From contig NZ_QLKQ01000018.1 of assembly GCF_003349955.1 (NCBI RefSeq), forward strand, positions 28,923 to 92,922: a stretch of DNA of 64,000 nt. Reading direction: 5' to 3'. The DNA is from Azospirillum brasilense (GTDB lineage Bacteria > Pseudomonadota > Alphaproteobacteria > Azospirillales > Azospirillaceae). The notes beneath the pieces are model-generated. The model searched no databases. It saw nothing but the letters and a program-made list of their open reading frames with translations, and had not been told where the DNA came from. A program made the translations under genes and the position numbers. The number at the start of each line of letters is the position of its first letter. Positions within the stretch are counted from its first letter, which is position 1. Shown here one piece after another: positions 56,915 through 64,000 of this stretch.

Positions 56915-58021
56915 CTACAGGCTGAAGCTCCGGTAGGTGATCGGCGCCTCGGCCGTGCCGCCGTCCGTCGCGGCGATGTCGCCCAGCCGGCCGTGATGCT
57001 CCGACAGGTCGCACACCGGGTCGGTGTTGTCGGCGCTTCCGGTCAGCGCCAGCGCCTGACAGCGGCAGCCGCCCCAGTCGATCTCCTTCTGGTCGCAGCT
57101 CCGGCAGGGCTGGGGCATCCAGTCGGTGCCGCGGTAGCGTTGGAAGGCGGCGGAGTTGGCCCAGATGTCGGCCAGCGGGCGCTCCGTCACCCGGTCGAAC
57201 GCCATGCCGGGAATCGTCTCGGCGGCGTGGCAGGGCAGAACCGAGCCGCTGGGCGTCACGTTCAGGAACTTGCGGCCCCAACCGCCCATGCAGGCTTTGG
57301 GGCGCTTGGCGTAATAGTCGGGCACCACGTAATCGACGACCAGCCGGCCCTTCAGCTCCGGCAGGCGGACGCGCACCCGCTCGTCCATGCGGACCAGCTG
57401 CTCGCGGGTCGGCATCAGGGCGGCGCGGTTCTTCAGCGCCCAGCCGTAATACTGGACGTTGGCGATCTCGATCCGGCCGGCCTTCAGCTCCAGCGCCATG
57501 TCGATGAAATCGTCCACCCGGTCGATGTTGTGGCGCTGCACGATGGCGTTGACGGTCAGCGCCATGCCGGCGTCGGTGACCGCGCGCGCCACCTCCAGCT
57601 TCTTCGGCTGGCCGCCGGGAAAGCCGCTGATCAGTTCGGCCTTGGCCGGCACCGTGTCCTGGAAGCCGATCTGCACATGCTGGAGCCCGGCGTCGCGCAG
57701 CCGCTCCAGCCGCGCCCGGTCGAGCAGGACCGCCGAGGTGATGAGGTTGGCGTACAGCCCAGCCGCGGTGGCGTGGGCGATCAGCGCCTCCAGGTCCTTG
57801 CGCGCCGTCGGCTCGCCGCCGGAGAAATGCACCTGGATGATGCCAAGGTCGGCCGCCTCGTCGAGCACGTGGCACCACGCGGCGGTGTCCAACTCGCGGC
57901 TGGCCGGGTCGAGCGCCAGCGGGTTGGAGCAGTAGGCGCAGCGCAGCGGGCAGCGGTGCGTCAGTTCCGCCAGCAGGGCCAGCGGCGGTTCGAGTCCGGT
58001 CGTGGCGCCACAGATGGTCAT
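56915..58021 (-). CDS. pqqE: PQQ biosynthesis radical SAM enzyme PqqE
   Basis: A 368-aa radical SAM peptide cyclase that, with PqqD, forms the Glu-Tyr carbon-carbon link in PqqA. The SAM cluster motif is C24-x3-C28-x2-C31 (THRCPLRCAYCSN), and the SPASM-type C-terminal region carries the auxiliary cluster cysteines (CRSCDQKEIDWGGCRC and a later TDPVC). Last gene of pqqABCDE; overlaps pqqD by 4 bases. Confidence 0.96.
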   Translation of the reverse strand: MTICGATTGLEPPLALLAELTHRCPLRCAYCSNPLALDPASRELDTAAWCHVLDEAADLGIIQVHFSGGEPTARKDLEALIAHATAAGLYANLITSAVLLDRARLERLRDAGLQHVQIGFQDTVPAKAELISGFPGGQPKKLEVARAVTDAGMALTVNAIVQRHNIDRVDDFIDMALELKAGRIEIANVQYYGWALKNRAALMPTREQLVRMDERVRVRLPELKGRLVVDYVVPDYYAKRPKACMGGWGRKFLNVTPSGSVLPCHAAETIPGMAFDRVTERPLADIWANSAAFQRYRGTDWMPQPCRSCDQKEIDWGGCRCQALALTGSADNTDPVCDLSEHHGRLGDIAATDGGTAEAPITYRSFSL

Positions 58022-58320
58022 CGGGTCAGGAACCCCTTCGTGATCATGTCGCCCAACACTTCCAACACATCCGCGGCGATCTCCTCCCGCGGCGCGTCGA
58101 ATTGCGCGGCCAGCGCGGCGATGGCCGTGCCCACCGTCACCGGAGGCTGGCCCGTCTGAGACGGCGCAGTGACGGCGCGCACCACCTCCAGCGCCACCTC
58201 GTCCAGGATCAGCACGCGCTCCGGCCCCAGAAGCTGCCAGTGGCCGCGCACCCGGTCCTGGCGGAGCATGACGCCGGGGGCTAGCCGGACCCGGTCCTCC
58301 TCGGTCACGCCGTCCGTCAT
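58018..58320 (-). CDS. pqqD: PQQ biosynthesis peptide chaperone PqqD
   Basis: A 100-aa winged-helix RiPP recognition protein that binds PqqA and presents it to PqqE. Family features are RLAPGVMLRQDRVRGHWQLLGPERVLILDEVA and a C-terminal helix ending DMITKGFLTR. ATG 58320 overlaps the pqqC stop by 4 bases; the upstream open extension lies inside pqqC. Confidence 0.94.
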   Translation of the reverse strand: MTDGVTEEDRVRLAPGVMLRQDRVRGHWQLLGPERVLILDEVALEVVRAVTAPSQTGQPPVTVGTAIAALAAQFDAPREEIAADVLEVLGDMITKGFLTR

Positions 58321-59093
58321 CGCCGGTAGACCGTCGGTTCCATGTCGTCCGGAACGAAGGCGCCGGGCGGGATCAGGCCGGGCGACACATAGGCGTGGTG
58401 CAGCGCGTCCAGCTGCGCCCACAGCAGCTCCGCCTTGTGGCGCAGCGCGGCGATCACCTGCTGCTGCTGCTCCGGTGTCCGGGCGTTGTCGAGCACGTAG
58501 TCGAGCCCGAACTCGACGTCGCGCGGCGCCTCGTCCAGCCGTTTGCGGAAGTAGGACAAGGTGGCGTCGTTGGCGAAGGCGTAATAGGCCTCGAAGCCGG
58601 CGATGCGCTCGCGGTGGATGGCCGGGGCGAACAGCTCGGTCAGGGACGAGGCGACGGCCTCCAGCGTCGATTTGCCCGACACGAAGTTGACGTAGGAATC
58701 GACGGCGTAGCGGGTCGCCGGCAAGATGCCCCTCAGCGAGGTGACATAGTCGCGGTCCAGCCCCAGCCCGTCGGTCAGGCGCAGCCAGCGCTCGATCCCG
58801 CCGACCTTGCCCTCCTCGCGCTCCCGGCCCTCGCCGAAGCCGTCATGGTCGAGCACGCGCTGGATCCAGATGCGGCGCAGCGCCGGATCGTCCATCCGCG
58901 CCATCAGGGCCAGATCCTTCCTGGGGATGCAGACCTGATAATAGAAGCGGTTCAGCGCCCAGGCCTGGACCTGCCCACGCTTCAGCTTGCCGCCGTGCAG
59001 CAGTTTGTGGAAGGGGTGGAGGTCGTGGTACTGGCGCTCGCCGATGGCGCGCAGCTCGCGTTCCAGACTTTCGCGCGACAACAGTGACGTCAT
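58317..59093 (-). CDS. pqqC: Pyrroloquinoline-quinone synthase PqqC
   Basis: A 258-aa cofactor-free oxidase of the final ring closure and eight-electron oxidation in PQQ synthesis. Helical-bundle active-site segments are FHKLLHGGKLKRGQVQAWALNRFYYQ, LDHDGFGEGREREEGKVGGIERWLRLTD and FEAYYAFAND. ATG 59093 overlaps the pqqB stop. Full length. Confidence 0.96.
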   Translation of the reverse strand: MTSLLSRESLERELRAIGERQYHDLHPFHKLLHGGKLKRGQVQAWALNRFYYQVCIPRKDLALMARMDDPALRRIWIQRVLDHDGFGEGREREEGKVGGIERWLRLTDGLGLDRDYVTSLRGILPATRYAVDSYVNFVSGKSTLEAVASSLTELFAPAIHRERIAGFEAYYAFANDATLSYFRKRLDEAPRDVEFGLDYVLDNARTPEQQQQVIAALRHKAELLWAQLDALHHAYVSPGLIPPGAFVPDDMEPTVYRR

Positions 59094-60019
59094 AACGTGA
59101 ACTCCATCCCGTCGTGGGCGATGTCCCAACCTTCGGCGGTGGCGGTGGCCCGTTCGGGCGAGTCGTCCAGCAAAGCCGGGTTGGTGTTGTTGATGTGGAC
59201 GAAGACCTTGCGCCGCACGCCCAGGTCCGCGAAGGCGGCGATGGAGCCGTCCGGGCCGGACATCGCCATGTGGCCCATGCGCTGGCCGGTCTTGCTGCCG
59301 GTGCCGGCGCGGATCATCTCGTCGTCGGTCCAGGTGGTGCCGTCGAACAGCACCAGCGGCGCCCCGCGCAGCCGGTCGGCCAGCCAGTCCGGCATGGCCG
59401 AGCAGCCAGGAATGTAGAAGAACTCACCATCGCCGTTGCGGTCGCGGATGCGCAGGGCCACCGTGTCCTCCGCCACCGAGCCGAAGCCGGCGGCGGTCGG
59501 GTCCTCGAGATAGAGCGCGACCTTGCCGGGCACGGCGAAGGCTTCGATCTCGAAAGGGAAGGGGGTTCCAGCGGCGTCGGCGGGAACCCAGGGCCGGTCC
59601 AGCGCCATGGCGCGGCGCGGTGCCAATTCCGGGTTGACCACGCGGAAAACGGCGTTCGCCTCCAGCACGCGGTGCACCCGGTCGGTGGCGTAGACGGCCA
59701 GCGGCTGGGATTCGCGCAGGGTCAGCAGGCCGGCCACATGGTCGATGTCGGCGTTGGTCAGCACCGCCGCGGCGATGGGGCTGTGGCGCACGGCGGTCTG
59801 CGGGTGCAGCGCTGGGTTGGCGAGAATCTGCTGACCGATGTCCGGCGAGGCGTTCAGCAGAAGCCAGCGCCCGTCGCCACCGCTGACGGCGAGCGACGAC
59901 TGGGTGCGCGGGCGGGCCGCCGGGTCGCCGGAGCGGGCGCGGCGGCAGCCCGCGCAGTTGCAGTTCCACTGGGGAAAACCGCCGCCCGCGGCGGAGCCAA
60001 GGACGAGGATCGTCAGCAT
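59090..60019 (-). CDS. pqqB: PQQ biosynthesis protein PqqB
   Basis: A 309-aa metallo-beta-lactamase-fold protein, proposed to hydroxylate a diglutamyl-tyrosine precursor in PQQ formation. N-terminus ILVLGSAAGGGFPQWNCNCAGCRRAR is diagnostic, with the zinc Cys pairs, and TNADIDHVAGLLTL carries the metal site. The C-terminus is complete. pqqA lies 68 bases upstream; the gap contains a tandem 14-bp repeat. Confidence 0.95.
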   Translation of the reverse strand: MLTILVLGSAAGGGFPQWNCNCAGCRRARSGDPAARPRTQSSLAVSGGDGRWLLLNASPDIGQQILANPALHPQTAVRHSPIAAAVLTNADIDHVAGLLTLRESQPLAVYATDRVHRVLEANAVFRVVNPELAPRRAMALDRPWVPADAAGTPFPFEIEAFAVPGKVALYLEDPTAAGFGSVAEDTVALRIRDRNGDGEFFYIPGCSAMPDWLADRLRGAPLVLFDGTTWTDDEMIRAGTGSKTGQRMGHMAMSGPDGSIAAFADLGVRRKVFVHINNTNPALLDDSPERATATAEGWDIAHDGMEFTL

Positions 60020-60029
60020 GGGATGCCTT

Positions 60030-60057
60030 TCCGAATCAGGCGGTCCGAATCAGGCGG
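60030..60057. repeat. Tandem 14-bp duplication between pqqA and pqqB
   Basis: Two exact adjacent copies of TCCGAATCAGGCGG in the 68-base pqqA-pqqB gap. Probably slippage; it spaces pqqB from pqqA and is not coding. Confidence 0.9.
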
Positions 60058-60087
60058 CGGTCGTCACGCATGGAAGCGGGCCGGCGC

Positions 60088-60168
60088 TCAGAGACGGGCG
60101 CAGGCGTAGGCGTTGATTTCGGTGCCGACGGCGATCTCGACGATCTGGGGCTTGCGCCAGGTCTTCAT
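60088..60168 (-). CDS. pqqA: PQQ precursor peptide PqqA
   Basis: A 26-residue peptide, too small for most gene callers: it begins MKTWRKPQIVEIAVG and ends with EINAYACARL. The conserved Glu17-x3-Tyr21 provides the atoms of pyrroloquinoline quinone. Ribosome-binding site GGAGGA lies 10 bases upstream. First gene of pqqABCDE; PQQ made here serves periplasmic quinoprotein dehydrogenases, none of which is in the window. Confidence 0.95.
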   Translation of the reverse strand: MKTWRKPQIVEIAVGTEINAYACARL

Positions 60169-61773
<1,605 letters not shown>

Positions 61774-61800
61774 GACGCTCTTAAGGACCTTCTGAGGGCA

Positions 61801-61836
61801 AAGCCCCTTTCCGGGACACCGGGAAGGGGCTTTTTT
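61801..61836 (+). terminator. Rho-independent terminator after eno
   Basis: A 12-bp stem AAGCCCCTTTCC / GGGAAGGGGCTT (one G-U) around an 8-nt loop, followed by six Ts at 61831-61836, 27 bases after the eno stop. Confidence 0.9.
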
Positions 61837-61995
61837 CTGTGGTCTCTTTCGGGGGTGCGCCCGTCGCGCGGGAGATTTCCAAATCACCACCGTGCAAGGC
61901 GTCCGCGCTTCTGGTAAACAGCCGCCATAGTTTCGCCCGCTTGGGCCGCCACCCTCCCACGACGGCATTCCCCGCCCGGACAGGACCCTCGACGT

Positions 61996-62895
61996 ATGAC
62001 CAAGACCACTTCTTTCGCCGCCCTGCTGCTTGGCGGCCTGCTGTGCAGCGGTTCCGTCCTCGCGCAGACGGTTTCGCTGCAGGACCGTCTGGACCGTCTG
62101 GAGTCGGGGGTGGAGGCGCTGGGCGGGCGCGTCGAGGTGGCGCAGGCCTATCCGGGGTCTTCCTACACGCGGGGGCAGACCGCCGAGATCCAGCCGTCCC
62201 TGGCCGCGGATTTCGAGGTGCGCCTGCAGAAGCTGGAGCGTGCGCTGTCGGAACTGACCGGGCGCTACGAAGAGGCGACCTATCAGATCTCGCAGATGAA
62301 GGACCGGCTGGAGCGCGTCAACAGCGACATCGACTTCCGCCTGAAGGAGCTGGAGAGCAAGGGCGGCGGGGCGGCCAGCGACCCGTTCGGCGCCCCGGCC
62401 AAGCCCAGCGCGGCGGCTCCGGCCGCGGCGCCCAGCGCCGCCAAGGCGCCCGAGAAGGCGGCCGACAAGCCGGCGCAGACCGCTGCCGTGGCGCCGCTGC
62501 CCGCCAACTCGACCCCGGAAAAGCAGTACGAGCACGCCTTCGAGCTGCTGCGCCAGTCCGACTACGACAAGGCGGAGAAGGCCTTCAGCGACTTCCTGGC
62601 GAAGAACAAGACCCACCAGCTCGCCGGCAACGCCCAGTACTGGCTGGGTGAGACCTATTACGTCCGCAACAAGTTCCAGGACGCCGCCGTGGCCTTCGCC
62701 GAGGGCGTGCAGAAGTATCCGAAGAACAACAAGGCGGCCGACAACCTGCTGAAGCTCGGCATGTCGCTGCAGCAGCTGAACCAGAAGAAGGACGCCTGCA
62801 CGGCCTTCAATCAGCTGATCACCAAATTCCCCGAAGCCTCGGCCAGCGTGAAGCGCCGCGCCGACACCGAGCGCCGCCGCCTGAACTGCGCCTGA
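61996..62895 (+). CDS. cpoB: Tol-Pal system protein CpoB (YbgF)
   Basis: A 299-aa periplasmic protein that links cell-wall synthesis to Tol-Pal driven outer-membrane constriction. Signal peptide ends VLAQ at residue 24; a coiled coil follows (LQDRLDRLESGVEAL, then EVRLQKLERALSELTGRYEEATYQISQMKDRL), an Ala/Pro linker, and C-terminal TPR repeats (EKQYEHAFELLRQSDYDKAEKAFSDFL, NAQYWLGETYYVRNKFQDAAVAF). The tol-pal genes themselves are not in the window. tilS follows after 8 bases, as in many alphaproteobacteria. Confidence 0.94.
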   Translation: MTKTTSFAALLLGGLLCSGSVLAQTVSLQDRLDRLESGVEALGGRVEVAQAYPGSSYTRGQTAEIQPSLAADFEVRLQKLERALSELTGRYEEATYQISQMKDRLERVNSDIDFRLKELESKGGGAASDPFGAPAKPSAAAPAAAPSAAKAPEKAADKPAQTAAVAPLPANSTPEKQYEHAFELLRQSDYDKAEKAFSDFLAKNKTHQLAGNAQYWLGETYYVRNKFQDAAVAFAEGVQKYPKNNKAADNLLKLGMSLQQLNQKKDACTAFNQLITKFPEASASVKRRADTERRRLNCA

Positions 62896-62903
62896 CGGGC
62901 GCG

Positions 62904-63971
62904 GTGAACGCCTCCGACCCGGCGGGGCCGATCTCCGCGAGTGAGTTCGCCGCCCGCATGGACCGGTTGGGCGGCTTCGAGACGCGGCCGCGCGTGGCCG
63001 TGGGCGTGTCCGGTGGGGCGGACAGCCTCGGGCTGGCTCTGCTCGCCCAACGATGGGTGGCGGAGCGGGGCGGGGATGTCCTTGCGCTGATCGTCGATCA
63101 CGGCCTGCGCGCCGAGTCCGCGGCGGAGGCCTCCCGGGTGGGCGGCTGGCTCGAAGCCCAAGGCGTCGCCCACGCCATTCTGCGCTGGGACGGCGAGAAG
63201 CCGGCGACTGGCATCCAGGAAGCGGCCCGCGCCGCGCGCCACCGCCTTCTGGCCGAACACTGCCGGGAGGAGGGCGTCCTTCACTTGGCGCTCGCCCATC
63301 ACCGCGACGACCAAGCCGAGACGGTGCTGCTGCGCTTCGCCCGCGGCTCCGGAATCGACGGGCTGGCCGGCATGGCGCCGGTGCGCGCGGCGGGGGCGGT
63401 GCGGGTGATCCGGCCGCTGCTGGACCTGCCCCATGACCGGCTGGTGGCGACCTGCCGCGCTTTCGGCCAGGAGTGGATCGAGGACCCGTCCAACCGCAAC
63501 CCGCGCTTCGCCCGCGCCCGCCTGCGCGCGGCAAGGGAGGCGCTGGCCGCCGAGGGGTTGGACGCGCCGCGTCTGGCCGACCTCGCCCGCCGGGCCGCCC
63601 GTGCCCGCAACGCGCTGGAGACGGGAACCGCCGCCCTGCTGGCCGAGGCCGTGGAGGTCCATCCGGAGGGCTGGCTGCGGCTGGACCCCAAGCCGTTGCT
63701 GGCGGCACCGGAGGAGCTTGGCCTGCGCGCGCTGGTCCGCTGCATCGCCGCGTCCGGGGGCGCCGCCTACCCGCCGAAGGACGAGGCGGCGGAGCGCCTG
63801 TTCGCCGAGATCGCGGGCGGCGGCTTTCGCGGATGCACGCTGGGCGGCTGCAGCGTCCTGCCGCGGAAGGGGCATGTGGTGATCGCGCGGGAGCCGGTTG
63901 GGGTCACCGAACGGCTGGACCTTACCCCCGGCGGAGAGGTCTGGTGGGACCGCCGATTCGCCGTTCGGTGA
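62904..63971 (+). CDS. tilS: tRNA(Ile)-lysidine synthase, C-terminus apparently truncated
   Basis: The PP-loop ATPase that modifies the wobble C of tRNA-Ile(CAU) to lysidine. SGGADS is at residues 36-41, and LIVDHGLR, AHHRDDQAETVLLR, RPLLDLP and DPSNRNPRFAR are intact. The protein ends EVWWDRRFAVR after 355 residues, shorter than the 400-plus I would expect. Its last bases enter a sequence that is the exact reverse complement of 63875-63914, so the stop at 63969 belongs to that inverted repeat and the true C-terminus is probably missing. GTG start 8 bases after cpoB. Confidence 0.85.
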   Translation: MNASDPAGPISASEFAARMDRLGGFETRPRVAVGVSGGADSLGLALLAQRWVAERGGDVLALIVDHGLRAESAAEASRVGGWLEAQGVAHAILRWDGEKPATGIQEAARAARHRLLAEHCREEGVLHLALAHHRDDQAETVLLRFARGSGIDGLAGMAPVRAAGAVRVIRPLLDLPHDRLVATCRAFGQEWIEDPSNRNPRFARARLRAAREALAAEGLDAPRLADLARRAARARNALETGTAALLAEAVEVHPEGWLRLDPKPLLAAPEELGLRALVRCIAASGGAAYPPKDEAAERLFAEIAGGGFRGCTLGGCSVLPRKGHVVIAREPVGVTERLDLTPGGEVWWDRRFAVR

Positions 63972-64000
63972 CCCCAACCGGCTCCCGCGCGATCACCACA
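63875..64000. repeat. Perfect 40-bp inverted repeat reaching the window end
   Basis: Bases 63961-64000 are the exact reverse complement of 63875-63914, with 46 bases between the arms. The left arm is ordinary tilS coding sequence; the right arm interrupts the frame. The arm may continue past the window edge. Either a fold-back assembly artefact or a true duplication-inversion. Confidence 0.95.

Overview
This is a very GC-rich chromosomal stretch from an alphaproteobacterium, most likely Azospirillum or a close Rhodospirillales relative. The assignment rests on gene content and order: the nuoN-birA-coaX-rnj-mce-DUF1467 run; the rpsB-tsf-pyrH-frr-uppS-cdsA-dxr-rseP-bamA-skp-fabZ-lpxA-lpxI-lpxB super-cluster; LpxI rather than LpxH; a stand-alone trpGDC set; an alphaproteobacterial SOS box (GTTC-N7-GTTC) in front of lexA; and a pqqABCDE operon beside eno. 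No database search was possible, so the genus is an inference.

Layout. 1-4843: end of the respiratory complex I operon (nuoN 3' end), then biotin ligase, pantothenate kinase, RNase J, methylmalonyl-CoA epimerase, a small DUF1467 membrane protein and 3-methyladenine glycosylase. 4844-5258: AT-richer gap with an orphan terminator. 5259-11295: a hypothetical protein, a secreted protein, proS, the LolCD lipoprotein exporter and a secreted dienelactone-hydrolase-like protein. 11311-17172: an EamA exporter and a lipoprotein on the minus strand, dnaE, and an antitoxin gene next to a broken parE-type toxin. 17372-24507: translation, nucleotide, isoprenoid and phospholipid genes, then the RseP protease. 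24537-31458: outer-membrane assembly (BamA, Skp) and lipid A synthesis, without lpxD. 31465-39096: accessory enzymes and a LysR regulator, gltA, gltX and comEC. 39122-44627: lexA, molybdenum cofactor genes (moaC, moeA) and trpGDC on the minus strand. 44784-51213: secreted or envelope proteins, a CopZ-like metal binder, trpE and a PpiD-type chaperone. 51431-56765: tpiA, secG, pyrG, a dienelactone hydrolase, kdsA and a helix-hairpin-helix protein. 56915-60168: pqqEDCBA read from the minus strand. 60496-63971: eno, cpoB and a truncated tilS.

Most of the window is housekeeping. The unusual content lies between genes. One family of modular, hairpin-rich elements with CTAAAGCG ends has two copies. 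One copy sits inside a parE toxin gene, flanked by a 4-bp GGCT direct repeat, and removing exactly 121 bp restores an 88-codon ParE-like frame. The other fills a convergent intergenic gap and supplies the stop codon of the CopZ-like gene. A second, unrelated palindromic family (CCCTCTCC arms around the core GCGCTTGTGCCGAACGT) is present in two opposite orientations after proS and between a ComEA-like gene and pqqE. The last 40 bases of the window are a perfect reverse complement of bases 63875-63914 and cut tilS short, which looks like either a fold-back assembly artefact or a real inverted repeat.

No tRNA, rRNA, CRISPR array, prophage or transposase gene was recognised. Start sites were chosen by family alignment from memory and by visible ribosome-binding sites; promoters were picked by eye.
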